A program made the position numbers and the translations under genes. A stretch of DNA of 64,000 nt, taken from assembly GCA_037952775.1 (NCBI GenBank), contig JBANAY010000003.1, positions 27,156,001 to 27,220,000 on the forward strand, given 5' to 3'. Every line of letters begins with the position of its first letter. The first letter of the stretch is position 1. The notes under the pieces were generated by a model. The model saw only the letters and a program-made list of their open reading frames with translations. It made no database searches and had not been told where the DNA came from. Of the stretch, positions 45,503 through 57,038 are shown one piece after another. This DNA comes from Clonostachys chloroleuca. Taxonomy: Eukaryota; Ascomycota; Sordariomycetes; Hypocreales; Bionectriaceae.

Positions 45503-48500
45503 GGCAAAGATGGGTATTTCAATAGGATGATACGATGGAAGATTCTGTTTATGATTCGAATGCTGTTGTCTCACTGTCCCATTGTAACCGCTGGCAGGAA
45601 CCGTTGTTTGTTGAGATACAACTGTAAGGTAGGTTTCTGGGTGCTGGTCACAAAGAAAGCATCTCTGGGCACTCAATTAGTTCGCCACGTAGGAATATAT
45701 ACACTTGGAGGGGAGTGAGAACAAGGCGCATCCATAACCGAAACTTTGGTGGGTGTCTGGTGGGAGTATGACGTTGGCGGGCGATGACGTCGTTGATGCA
45801 TCCATCAAAACGCGATCTTGTGCAAGTCGGCTTGCTCTTGCTGATGGGGTGTACTGAACCCCGCTGATAAAGGATTCTTGAGGGGCGAAAGGAAAAATGG
45901 AAGAGAAAGGCGAGCCGCTTTTGATTTGCTTGTTCTTGCTATTCTGGTCTGCACAGTTGTGTTTTTCATGATGTCTTGGGGTTTCTTTGGTCGAAGGTGA
46001 AGCTGTAACTTTGATAAGATAAGAAGATAAGATAGATGCGGGCTTAGACAACAGACTTTACAGTCGCCATGCCGATACCTACTATTGAATGGAGATACCG
46101 GCCTTGCCTCCTATAATGGCCGATGGCAATAGTTTTCTTTGACTCTCAAACATCCTGCCTTGACGGGAGTTACCCCGGTTGTGATTTCTGGCGGCTTTAT
46201 CCGTGGACGCTGGCCCTACATGCATGTGATCTTAAGAGGGCCATATACAACTGCTTTCCCATTCGACCAATTAATTTTCCGAGGAGATTGCCGCTAATCT
46301 TGTTATGTATGTATTTCGCTGGCTCCATATTACGGGCAAGTTACATATGTATATGTCATGTAGCTATGTCGGTGTGCATTGCATATGCAAGTCACGGAAA
46401 TTGATGGCACCTGGTTGGGATTGCTGGGCAGCATCGACAGCATCGATATCAATATACTGGAATTTACCTTCCAAGGTTACCGTAGCTAATTACAAAACGC
46501 TCGAAACGTTCGCTTTTAACTTTGGCAACGCCTAGGCACGAGTCGCACTAGCAACGGGGTAATGTTCTGGAGCGTATTCCACATGAATGATCGACAAAGT
46601 GCCTGCACAAGGGTGACGCTATGACCAACTGGTCGGTCTCGGGCAGCTGGTGGAATCGCATCGTGGCACTAAGCAGGGGCTCTGATCTCCCGACTCCTTT
46701 TCTTCTGTGTTCTCTCACATTGCTTTTTCTGTCTGCTTATTATTAATCACCGGCCCCCTCTCTGCCCAACTTGCTGCGTCCTCAGGATCCGCATCGTCCG
46801 TGGCTCTGACTCGTAGAGGGAATTAAAAAAAGAAAGCACATGGTCCCGCCCTCAGGCAGATAGTTGTTAGTAGTTCGATAGGTCACTCTCATTAACTGGA
46901 ATTGCTTTTGGTCGCTTGAAGTATACTCGGCGTGATTGGATAGACCGAGTCAGACTATCGCTCTGCCTGCCGCCATGCTCAGCACTTGAAACAATGTCAT
47001 CCTTTGGCTGGCAAGTATTACCATCACAGAGAGTGGCCATACCAGCGCTGGCCCCTGAGCGTCGCGTGAAGGCGGGCAGGTGAGGGGACCCCCTTTTGTC
47101 ACCCTGGGACCCCTGTCCTGTCTTTTATCGAGTAATTTGCCCAACCGCACAACCTGCACACTTACGTATAGTGGATGCATGGTGCTCCCGCGAGCCGAAC
47201 CTCCCTCACGAACCTCCGAGGTGAGGGACACAGGATGGCAGAACTGGTCATGTTTACGCCGGGGGGATACGACAGACAACGCGTAACGTAAGAGCGCCGG
47301 TTTGTTTCACACTGGTAATACGACTGACGACCGTGTTTGGCACCGGCCCATTTCACAAAGTTCACAGCTGAGTCGAAATGGTTGGTTGAGCTGATCCCCG
47401 GGGAGGATGGATCGAGGGCCGGCCCTGTCCAGTAATTAGCGGGGATGGTGCTTCTGTTCGCGTGCCTTACAGTGTCTGGTGGATTCAGGTCCAGGCACTG
47501 CATTAGGGGAACCTGCACTACAACGCAATACGGCTGATCCTGCGTCGCATCACATGTACGGACGCAGTGTGAGTCTTGACGGCGGTTTGTGCAAACAAAG
47601 GGAGGTCACCCTCCGTACAAGCGGTATCAGTAACACGCATGCACAGCAGCTGGAGGGCGCTTATCTACGTAGTGTAACAATATCTAACCGGTCTTTGGCC
47701 CGGGAATTGGCTCACCTCGGTGGTAGTACCGCCTGTAAGCGTGCAGTGTTTGTGTGGAAGTCACTGCAGTGTCTTGAGTTCCACTGGTTCTCAGCACAGC
47801 GACGGTCGTGCCTTCCTGTGCCCACAATTGCCCTGCGCCGCCCCATCGGCCCCGCTTCAACTTAATTTGATCTGGGCGAACGAGCCCCTTGACCTCTTCC
47901 CAATATCACCGTCGACTCCCACCAGCCAACACAACTTCACCTCTCTCGGTTGGCCTGCCATGATTGCCGTAATCGTAATTCGTTGGCGCCTGATCCACTC
48001 CCGAGATTTTCTTCTTTCTTTTGCATCCTAGCATTTCGTTCCTTTTGCTGTTGCGACAGAAAACCCGTGCCGCTTTCCTCCCCCCGTTTGCCTGCCCACC
48101 TATCCGGATCAAGCGACCTCTCACCCACACCAGGAGACCACTCAGACATACCTATCACACTGCATACATACTACTACGTAGCATCTCACCCATTGAGTTC
48201 ATCTGGGGTGCCGTGCCTCCGTACTTGTCCCGCGCTCCTCTCCATCGCCCAATGCGCTGATCGCCAATAGACCCAATGCGAGTCTGCATGCCTCGCCTGG
48301 GCTAATTCTGCGCCAGCCCTTGACCGTCACCCTGTCCCGCCACCAGTCAATAGATAGATCAGGAGCCTAGTTGCCTTTTTTTCTTCCCACTGTGTGTCAA
48401 TCTGTGCTTTGCGCCGACTGGCCTTGATCTCTCCACTACTTCGCCGCATCGCGCTGCACGAATACCACCTGCCGCGCACCACCACACACCCAGCCGCATC

Positions 48501-48716
48501 GACGCAGGGTTCGCCTGGGGAATTGACTGTCATCTTGCAGATAGACAATTCATATTGGGACGCATTCTGTTCCCTCCTGCATTGGGGCGGCCCAGTATAA
48601 CCTAGACTAGCGGCTGACACCTAGAGACACGCTCCTAATACACACAGCCCCCAACCGTCGCTCTGTCTGAAGCTCGGCTCACTGGTGGCCAGAAGAATCC
48701 TGTAAAGACTGCAGCC
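45503..48716. other. 3.2 kb divergent region without a supportable gene
   Basis: Between the starts of the desaturase-like gene and the hydrolase gene. The right 800 bases are C/T- and C/A-rich and probably promoter plus long leader of the hydrolase. ACATATGTATATGTCATGTA (46342-46361) is an AT-rich low-complexity patch. Open frames are short and not coding-like. Confidence 0.5.
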
Positions 48717-51585
48717 ATGGACGTCGACCATCTGCAACACCGCTCCCAGCACCCCCCTCACCACTATCCGTCCTCCTCTATTGCTTCCGACACGCCGCCT
48801 CCGATACCGACGCGAACCCGCTACAACTCTACAAACCACGCCTCTTCCCGTCGTCGCATATCCCAGCACACCTTCACTGGCGGTGTTGCAGCTAAGCGCC
48901 AGAGCATACCTCCTGCCGCCAGCCCTGAGGTCATCTCAAGTCTGATCACCAGCTTGAGCGGTATCGCGAAGCCTGCCGACGATTACTTCGAGGCTGCTAC
49001 TTCGGGCACACCATCCCCGCCGGCACCTTTCTCCAGTCTCACTCGCCCTTCTTCGAGTCAAAGAGGCCCCTCTGGCGGTAGTTTCGGTGTTGATTACGGC
49101 GCGTATTCAAAGCCGAGGTACCCCGAATTATCAAGCCCTATCTCTCTCGACGAGCTTGCCGCCTCCCCTCCCATCGTTCGCACCTCCAAACCTACCAGCG
49201 GCTACTCTCCTCTCAACGCTTCGAAAAGTCCCAAATCCTCGCGGAGCGCCTCCAGCCGTGACGGCGGCTTGCGATCGTTTATCCGCAGCAGCAGCTCTAA
49301 TTCACCCTCTCGACCGTCATCAAAGACATCTGCCAAGAATGATGACACCCATAGTATTGGTAATCTCTCGATAGAACGCCCCCCGGCGCCTTCTGTCGAT
49401 CAGGAGCTCAATCATAAGCGGTCTTTTGATAGCTGGGGAAAGAAGACCGGCCGGAGTTACAAAGGCTTGATGTACATGAGCTCTAGAGAACGATTGCGGG
49501 AAAAGGAAGACCGGAAGCGTTCTATGGACAGCAACGGAGGCGCGGGCCTCAATGGGGCTAAGAGCAACCAGAGCCTTTCGAAACCGGACCCATCCCTGGC
49601 CGAGATGGCGATTAGCGAAGAGCCGGCCATGGCTCACAACATCTCGCCGGCCCTTCGGCAAGTATCCGCAAGCCCTAGGCCCATCCCAAACCGGGACTCC
49701 AGTCTCAAAAAGATGAACAACCCAGCTCCGAAGCGAGATAGCGGACGTCGTAATCACAGTAATGAACCTCGAGCTCCTTCAACTGCTCCGGTGGCAACAA
49801 CGAGCAGCAACACGGCCGAGACACCCGCCAACTCAGGCCGGAAGCGTGGATCTGTGAAGAAGTCCCCTCCTCAGCTTGATCTCACCGCCTCATCGGCAGG
49901 CCACAGCTTCCTCTTAGGACCAGGCGAGGCAGCCGGGTCGAACAATGTCGAGACCCCTACCACACAGCGATTCCTCGATACTATCCGGAGCGACTATCTT
50001 GCCTTCGACAATCACCGAGCCGGTTTGGATGCAACAGACGGCGCTCCTTATCCAGCAGTGGCTCAGAGCCGGAGGCGATCTGATCAAAGCCTAGAGCATG
50101 GAAACCGCCGCCGATCCGGCCAGAACCAGAACAAAGATCCAGCTACAGATGATGGTAAAGGGAAGAGGAGCAGTTCTAGGTTGAAACGACTCTCACGGCC
50201 GACGAGTCCGGCTGTTGATGGCAAGACATCGACTGATGTACACAGGGATACCGATGGTGGTGCTCCTTTGGAGCGTGTGGACTCGACCGATTCTGTCGAT
50301 GATGCTGTCGAGGCGTATCTGTCCTCACCGCGGCTAACCCAGAGAATCAAGCATCCTCAGACGGGCAGGGTTATATGCTTTTCAGAGGTCGGTGACCCGG
50401 AGGGCTCAGCTGTTTTCTGCTGTGTAGGAATGGGACTTACTCGTTACATTACGGCATTCTATGATGAGCTGGCACTTACATTGAAGCTTCGTTTGATTAC
50501 TCCCGACCGACCTGGTGTCGGAGAGAGCGAGCCATACGCAGACGGGAGCACCACCCCGCTTGGTTGGCCTGGTACGTTCCCTCACTATCAACTACTTCTC
50601 TTGTGATGATACTAATTTACTCGTTCTAGATGACGTTTACGCTATTTGTCAAGCTCTGAAAATCACAAAATTTTCCATTCTTGCCCACTCAGCTGGCGCA
50701 ATCTATGCACTGGCGACTGCCCTCCGAATGCCCCAGCACATCCGAGGCAGAATCCACCTCCTGGCACCTTGGATTCCTCCATCGCAGATGAACGTCTTTG
50801 GTGGATCGCAGGCTCTCCCACCTACGCATGCTATCCCAACTTCGCAGCGTATTTTACGAGCCCTACCAACGCCGATGCTCAAGGTGGCCAACAGCAGCTT
50901 CATGTCTGCCACAAGCACATCCATCACAACCTCGTTGCCAAAGACGCCAAGGAGGACCAAGCGCAAGTCTCAAAACCGAGAGAATAACTCGGCTCCTACT
51001 ATTCTACCTCCTCAGGACAAGGAAAATATCGGGGTGGCTGTAAAGGATGCAGCAGAGATGGCGAAGAAGGGTGCTGAAACCGCATCTAAACGCACAGGTG
51101 CCGTGGATCGTGATAGGAATGGTGCAAATGGAGACCGGGGCGAGGACATGCGGACCCAAGAAGAAATCGACGAGGATGCTCTTGCGGACGCGGAACGTCA
51201 ACAGGTTTACGATATCCGATTGACACATGCCATATGGGGGCTTGCAACCACTGGAGCAAACCCTGCAGTCGACTTATTGGTCTGCTTGGAGCGCCGCCAC
51301 ACGATTGGTTTCCGATACGTCGATATCAACCGGCCTGTTATCATCCACCATGGAAGCAAAGATACTCGTGTCCCTGTTGACAATGTCAGGTGGCTTGGCA
51401 GGTCCATGCGGAGGTGTGAGGTCAGGGTTCTCGAAGGTGAGGGCCACGGACTTATGGCAAGCGCAAGTGTGATGGGCTCAGTGCTCATGGAGATCAGCAA
51501 AGAGTGGGAGGAGTGGATGAGAGTCACGGGCGCTGATGGCCGCAAAGAGAAAGAGAGAGGACGACGGACTGGTCTCCATCGATGA
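48717..51585 (+). CDS. Alpha/beta hydrolase with a very long disordered N-terminal half
   Basis: Exons 48717-50571 and 50630-51585 (58-base intron with ACTAAT) give 936 residues. The first 530 residues are Ser/Pro/Arg-rich and low complexity, with one more ordered-looking patch around KKTGRSYKGLMYMSSRERLR. The hydrolase domain starts near residue 545 (RVICFSEVGDPEGSAVFCCV). The triad can be read: Ser639 in AHSAGA, Asp863 in GSKDTRVP, His891 in EGEGHGLM. The oxyanion Gly patch is CVGMGLTR. Between Ser and Asp is a 150-residue charged insert (KRKSQNRENNS, PPQDKENIGV) in place of a compact lid. Substrate unknown; the disordered half suggests regulation by phosphorylation and partners. The fusion is continuous within one exon, so it is not a mis-join. 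Confidence 0.87.
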
Positions 51586-52291
51586 GAAGAAAGACGACGC
51601 TGGTCGCCTGATGGAACGAACATGAACAACGATACATCTTGGGTCCAGCCTTGAAACTAATAAGCGACAATGCGAGGGATATGCGGCAAAGCGGTCACAA
51701 TCACAGCAGATGGCAGTCTTATTTATTCAACCCGTCAATGGGCTGTGGCTGACCCAAGGTTCAGTGTTTGGCATTCAATCAAAATCGCCAAGGTACAGGA
51801 TGATAACTTCATGATATGAGCCAGCACGCACATGGATTCTACGAATTTCCTTTTTATAAATGTCGCCCTGGATTTGGAGGTGAGAAATAAGATGTATAGT
51901 GCGGAAAAGAGCTGGGATCTAAAACTCACGGTCGGAGACGGAACGGGTGCTATACTGTTAATTAGATATTTGCAGCATCTTAAGATGCGACCTGGTATTC
52001 CGAGAATAATATAGAATAGCATCTAATGTAATATGGTAAAATTCAGAAGTAAACTGTCCTTTTGATGCCAGTGGCATTCTACAGCCTTGAAGCCGTGATG
52101 GAGATGGACTGAAGAAGTGTTGTGGGGCTCAAAGGAGCTACGTACAGGGTAAGTGGTTTTTTCCCCAATACAGTGTAATGGCATCTGACGTAAATGTAAA
52201 GAGCTTCTCATCCAAGTATACTGCAACCTTCCTCAAAAACACACCCATTGGTCGAGAGGAGAGTATCGGCTCTCCCTTGAAATACGCCACA
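51586..52291. other. Intergenic region hydrolase / CWF19
   Basis: About 700 AT-rich bases: 3' side of the hydrolase and promoter of CWF19. No gene. Confidence 0.5.
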
Positions 52292-54472
52292 ATGGACGTG
52301 AGCAAGATGGAAGGTCTCGATGATTTCGAGAAATCTCTTGCCGCGGAGCAGGCCGAGCGAGATCGAGATGGGAAACGTCGCGAACGAAAGCATCGTCATC
52401 GACGGCACCGAGACGAGGAGAACGAGCGTGACCGCGACCGCGACCACGATAGAGATGGACAAAGGAGCAGCAGGCGAAGCCACCATCATCACAACAGCGG
52501 CGAAAGCGACCGTCGCAGAGAGGAACGTGACAATGACGGGCACCGTCACAGTTCACATCGACACCGACGAGAGCGCGACCACGATGATGATGAGCATAGA
52601 CGCAAGCGATCACGGCGCGAACATCACCATGAGAAGGAGGGCGACCGCCGACATCATGAGGACCGCCACTCACACAAGACGAGCGACCCCAAGGAAGACC
52701 TTCCAATTCCCGACGAGGAGAAGCCCTTGAGCGAGAATGTAGTTGATGTACCCAAATCCTCTGCCGCAAGAGACTCATGGATGGTCGCGCCGTCGGCCAT
52801 AGAAATCGATTACAAACACCGCCCAACACAAAAGACGCCACCGCCCAAGTCGCCCCCTCGACCTCAACGCGTGGTTCATACTCGAGAGCTCAACCGACAC
52901 CTCAACGACGAAGAGTTCCTGGATGCTAAGCTCGCGCCAGGGAAGAAAGAAAGGACAGTTGATTATAAGTTCGGTGACGAAGGCTCCTCATGGCGCATGG
53001 CGAAGCTACGCAATGTCTTCGCGGCAGCAGAGGAGGACGGCAAGGCAGTCGAAGATGTCGCCTTGGAGAGGTACGGCAATTTGGAAGACTTTGATGATGC
53101 GCGGGAGGAGAAAGAAGAGTTGGAGCGCAGGAGGCTCTACGGCGCTGATTACGATCTCAAGGAGAAGCCCACAGGCCACTTATACCAGAGCCGAGTTCGG
53201 GACATTCGCAAAGGAGAGACACCATTAGGGCAGCAGAAGCCCACGCAGGGAACCATTATTCCAGACGAGGTCCCGGCAGCGGCCCAGGCCATAGACCAGA
53301 CTGCACTGAACAGGCTGCGAGCACAAATGATGAAAGCAAAGCTTCGGCGGACCCCTAATGCAGCTCAGCTGGAGGAGGAGTACCAGCGTGCAGCGGCGGC
53401 CTTCGCCTCTAATGGGCCACCCGAGGCGGTGGTTGTCGGCGCGATGGAGAGCAGGCTGCTAGCCGGAACACGGGGTGAGGTCAAGGCAGTGACTACGAGG
53501 CGTGGCCGTGAGAGAGGCAACGTAGAGGAGAACGAGGATATGACCATTGAGGACATGGTGCGCGAGGAGAGGCGGACCAAGGGCCAGGCTGGCGGCGAGG
53601 CACTTCGGCAGGCCGAGCGCATCGCCAAGGATGTCAAGTACACCGACGACCTGGACTACATGGACGACAACGCAGCCAAGCTCGCCAAACGAGTCCACAA
53701 GAACGAGACCAACCTGAAGAACATGGCCATCAGCGAGCTCCAGAAGGTGAACCGCATCCTCGACTCGTGCCCCCTCTGCCACCATGAAGACAAGGGCCGC
53801 CCTCCCATCGCCCCTGTCGTCTCCCTCGCTACACGCTCCTTCCTCACCCTCCCCACCGATCCCGAGGTCAGCCCCGGCGGCGCCATCATCGTGCCGCTCA
53901 CCCACCGCAAGAACCTCCTCGAGTGCGACGACGACGAGTGGGAGGAGCTCCGCAACTTCATGAAGAGCTTGACGCGCATGTACCATGCCCAGGGCCGCGA
54001 CGTAGTCTTCTACGAGAACGCCGCGGCCCCGCACCAGCACCGGCATGCGGCGCTCGCGGCCGTGCCCATCCCCTACGAGGAGGGCGCCATGGCCCCCGCC
54101 CACTTCCGCGAGGCGTTTCTGTCATCGGACGCCGAGTGGTCGCAGCACCGGCCCGTCATCGACACGCAGAAGGCGGCCGAGGCGGGCGGCATGGGCCGGT
54201 CGGCGTTCCGCCGGAGCATCGCCAAGGAGATGCCGTACTTTCACGTGTGGTTCACGCTCGACGGCGGGCTGGGCCACATTGTCGAGGACGGGGGTGGCAA
54301 GTGGCCCAAGGGAGACATCTTTGCCCGCGAGGTGATTGCGGGCATCGTCGGTGCCGAGCCGCACATTGCCAAGAAGCAGGGGAGATGGGTTGCCGGTGGT
54401 GAGGGGGCGCGCGTGGAGAGGTTTACCAAGGATTGGAGAAAGTACGACTGGACGAGGGTGCTGGGACAATAA
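52292..54472 (+). CDS. CWF19: CWF19-like spliceosome/lariat-turnover protein
   Basis: Single exon; 726 residues from the ATG at 52292. The next ATG (52307, giving MEGLDDFEKSLAAEQAERDR) is also plausible and matches the usual family start; a farther ATG at 52178 is less likely. CWF19 proteins bind the late spliceosome and, as yeast Drn1, help the debranching enzyme Dbr1. Seen: an Arg/Asp/His-rich RS-like region (about 15-170), KLRNVFAAAEEDGKAVEDVA, then the two C-terminal CwfJ domains: the first, with CPLCHHEDKG and GGAIIVPLTHRKN, is HIT-like with PHQHRHAALAAVP (histidine triad place); the second has AKEMPYFHVWFTLDGGLGHI and RYDW-like KYDWTRVLG at the end. Confidence 0.92.
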   Translation: MDVSKMEGLDDFEKSLAAEQAERDRDGKRRERKHRHRRHRDEENERDRDRDHDRDGQRSSRRSHHHHNSGESDRRREERDNDGHRHSSHRHRRERDHDDDEHRRKRSRREHHHEKEGDRRHHEDRHSHKTSDPKEDLPIPDEEKPLSENVVDVPKSSAARDSWMVAPSAIEIDYKHRPTQKTPPPKSPPRPQRVVHTRELNRHLNDEEFLDAKLAPGKKERTVDYKFGDEGSSWRMAKLRNVFAAAEEDGKAVEDVALERYGNLEDFDDAREEKEELERRRLYGADYDLKEKPTGHLYQSRVRDIRKGETPLGQQKPTQGTIIPDEVPAAAQAIDQTALNRLRAQMMKAKLRRTPNAAQLEEEYQRAAAAFASNGPPEAVVVGAMESRLLAGTRGEVKAVTTRRGRERGNVEENEDMTIEDMVREERRTKGQAGGEALRQAERIAKDVKYTDDLDYMDDNAAKLAKRVHKNETNLKNMAISELQKVNRILDSCPLCHHEDKGRPPIAPVVSLATRSFLTLPTDPEVSPGGAIIVPLTHRKNLLECDDDEWEELRNFMKSLTRMYHAQGRDVVFYENAAAPHQHRHAALAAVPIPYEEGAMAPAHFREAFLSSDAEWSQHRPVIDTQKAAEAGGMGRSAFRRSIAKEMPYFHVWFTLDGGLGHIVEDGGGKWPKGDIFAREVIAGIVGAEPHIAKKQGRWVAGGEGARVERFTKDWRKYDWTRVLGQ

Positions 54473-54689
54473 TTGTATGGAGTTTAGAGTTGTCTTTGCA
54501 TATCTATCCTTCTTCTCTCAACAAGGCCGTGGGAGTATGTAAAAGAATCACGAAAGGAAGTAGCGTCATCTCAACAGATCACTTATTTATCATCAAAATC
54601 AAAATGTGGTCATTGTGTTGATTCATTATCTCATATACTATAAAAACGTTACAGACTAATTTTGTATAAACCGTCGCCCGAAACTCTCT
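54473..54689. other. Convergent intergenic region CWF19 / DPP4
   Basis: About 217 AT-rich bases that hold the 3' ends of both genes. Nothing else seen. Confidence 0.5.
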
Positions 54690-57038
54690 CTACTCGGCGG
54701 CTAGCTGCCTCTTGCTCCACTGGTGGACCAGAGCCGTAGCGTCAGCCTTTCGGTTGACCTCGTCGAAAAGACGAGCGGTCAGGAACCGGTAAATGTACAG
54801 GGAGGCGCCATTGTAGGTGATGCCGTGGGTGCTGTCGGTGAAGGCGAACATCTTCATCTTGTCCGGGGTGACGCCCTCGCCGACGAGGAGGTCGATCAGG
54901 GCGGCGGCGTGCTGGTAGTGGACGTTGTCGTCTCCCGTGCCGTGGAGGACGGAGAAGCCGCCGGCGACGGTCTTGAACTTGCTGGTGTCGTGGACGCGGG
55001 TCTCGAGGTAGCCGGCCTCGTTGTCCTCGAGGGTCTTCATGTACCGCTCCGTGTAGAGGGAGTCGTAGAAGCGCCAGTCGGAGACGGGGGCGGTGATGAG
55101 GCTGGTGGAGAAGATGCCCGTGTTGATCTCGAGCGTCTTGGCTGCCAGGTAGCCGCCGTAGGACCAGCCCCAGATACCGATCTTGTCGACGTTGATCCAG
55201 CTGAAGCGCTCGGCAAGGTGCTCGGCGGCCCAGATTTGGTCCACGGGCTCAAGCTTGCCGAGTTGGCCGGTAACCAGGGAGCGGTAGGCGCGGCCACGGT
55301 AGCCGGTACCACGGTTGTCAACAGTGAAAGTCACGTATTGCAGCTCAGGGTCCGAGGAGATGTACTGGTTCCAGTTATAGGCCTGGAAGCTCCTGGCCAC
55401 CTGCTGGGAGTTGGGTCCGCCGTAGGGTGTGAAGAGAACGGGATACTTCTTGGAGGGGTCGAAGTTGGGAGGGAGCTGCTGCTTGACGCTGAGCTTGTAG
55501 CCATCGGGGTGCTCAAGGTCGAAATAGGTGATGTTAGGGAGGTTGTACTCGGCGATCGTCTTGTACAGAGCGGCGTTGTCTTCAATAGTGCGCAGGGGCT
55601 TGGAGGTGCCGTTGGTGGCGTAAAGTTCCTGGTAAGGGACATCCGGTCCTTGGTAGCTGAGAATGTAGTATCCTCCTCCGGTTGAGAAGGAAGCGGACCA
55701 GTAGGCAGAGACCTTGTCATCGACGAGAGGAGTAATAGTGCCGTCCCTCAAGCTGACCTTGTAGACATGGCGCTCGGTTGGGTGATGTGTGGTTGCCGTG
55801 TAGTAAACCAAACCTCGTGTAGTGTCGACCTTGAGAATGGAGGCGACCTCCCATTCGCCGTCTGTAAGCTGGATGGCGTCGCCGCCACGGACGGGGTAGA
55901 GGTAAATGTGATTCCAGCCTGACTGGTCGGACACATCAACGTAGTAGCTTGCGTTGGAGCTTGAGTTTGTTTGAACGGCGCCAACGTAAGAAATGCTGAG
56001 CGTGTTCTCCAGCCAGCCATCGGAGCCATCACGCTCGCGGATATCCTGAGAAACAAGAGTGGTGGGGTCAACTAAGACATGCTTATCTTGGTCCTGGACA
56101 CGGTTGAAAGCGCGGTAGATGAGGGCGGTGTGGGTGTCAGTGACCCAGGCGACCTCGCCAACAACAAGGTTCTCGGCTTCAAAGGCTGTAATGGGAACGT
56201 TCTTGTATTCACCCGACTCAACGTCAAGAATGTTGAGTTCAACCGTGGGGTTCTTGGTTCCGACCTTGGGGTATCTCAAATCCAGCTCCTTGGGGTAAAC
56301 AGGGGCGATCTTTTGGTTGTCCATGTAGTATGGAATGGTGTAGGTCTCAACGCCAGTCTCGTTGAAGCTGAGGAAGGCGATGAACTTGGCATCGGGAGAA
56401 AACCACAGAGTGTTGGTAGTACCGAAGATCTCCTCCTCATAGACCCAGTCAGGAACCGCATGGAATTGGTCTGGGCCGCCGTCGGTGGTGATTTGCTTGA
56501 TCTCTCCTGTGCTGTGATCACGGAGGAAGAGGTTGTTTCCGCGCACAAAGGCGATTTTGTCGCCAGAAGGAGCAATAACGGCATACTGGATATCGCCGAC
56601 CTGGTCGTCGACGAGGGCGGTCAATTCGCCGCTCTCCACATCGAGAATGAAGTAGTCGGCAAAGTACGAGTGGCGATACTGCTTGGTATAGTTGGAGGCG
56701 ACGAGGACACGAGTGGTGTCGTCACTGATCCAGGTCTCATAGGTGTCGGAAGGCAGCTTGTCGGCAGTAACAAAAGTCTCCGTGTTACCGGAGACAATGT
56801 CCTCGAGCACGAGGTCACCGTTGCTGTTGGAGGTGATGAACTGTCCGTCAGAGCCAGCGGCAGACCAGGAGACGGAAGTGCTCTTTGCGGCGATAGCTCT
56901 ACTGGGAATGGTCTGGTTGAACTGGAGAAGACGCTCGCCACCACCGACTGGCTGCCAAGGATTCCGAGGAGGGTCAATGGCATTGGCTACGGTGGACAGC
57001 AGCAGAGCTGCGGCGGCAAATGAACGATGGAGAGCCAT
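54690..57038 (-). CDS. DPP4: Secreted dipeptidyl peptidase IV
   Basis: Single exon, 782 residues. DPP IV (family S9B) removes N-terminal X-Pro or X-Ala dipeptides; secreted fungal forms help digest protein outside the cell. A signal peptide is clear (MALHRSFAAAALLLSTVANA). The beta-propeller includes the Glu pair in DWVYEEEIFG that binds the substrate's N-terminus. The hydrolase domain has GPNSQQV, VDNRGTGYRGR, nucleophile Ser626 in GWSYGG, Asp near 703-704 in GTGDDNVH, and His738 in DSTHGI. There is no membrane helix, so this is the soluble secreted type, not the vacuolar type. Several N-glycosylation sites (NQT, NYT, NET, NGT, NIT). A TATAAAA on the minus strand (57279-57285) lies about 240 bases upstream. 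Confidence 0.95.
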   Translation of the reverse strand: MALHRSFAAAALLLSTVANAIDPPRNPWQPVGGGERLLQFNQTIPSRAIAAKSTSVSWSAAGSDGQFITSNSNGDLVLEDIVSGNTETFVTADKLPSDTYETWISDDTTRVLVASNYTKQYRHSYFADYFILDVESGELTALVDDQVGDIQYAVIAPSGDKIAFVRGNNLFLRDHSTGEIKQITTDGGPDQFHAVPDWVYEEEIFGTTNTLWFSPDAKFIAFLSFNETGVETYTIPYYMDNQKIAPVYPKELDLRYPKVGTKNPTVELNILDVESGEYKNVPITAFEAENLVVGEVAWVTDTHTALIYRAFNRVQDQDKHVLVDPTTLVSQDIRERDGSDGWLENTLSISYVGAVQTNSSSNASYYVDVSDQSGWNHIYLYPVRGGDAIQLTDGEWEVASILKVDTTRGLVYYTATTHHPTERHVYKVSLRDGTITPLVDDKVSAYWSASFSTGGGYYILSYQGPDVPYQELYATNGTSKPLRTIEDNAALYKTIAEYNLPNITYFDLEHPDGYKLSVKQQLPPNFDPSKKYPVLFTPYGGPNSQQVARSFQAYNWNQYISSDPELQYVTFTVDNRGTGYRGRAYRSLVTGQLGKLEPVDQIWAAEHLAERFSWINVDKIGIWGWSYGGYLAAKTLEINTGIFSTSLITAPVSDWRFYDSLYTERYMKTLEDNEAGYLETRVHDTSKFKTVAGGFSVLHGTGDDNVHYQHAAALIDLLVGEGVTPDKMKMFAFTDSTHGITYNGASLYIYRFLTARLFDEVNRKADATALVHQWSKRQLAAE

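Noticed and set aside
54723..55685. Long open frame opposite DPP4 (also 56079-57023)
   Set aside because: Shadow of the C-rich third positions of DPP4; Val/Gly/Glu-rich antisense composition.
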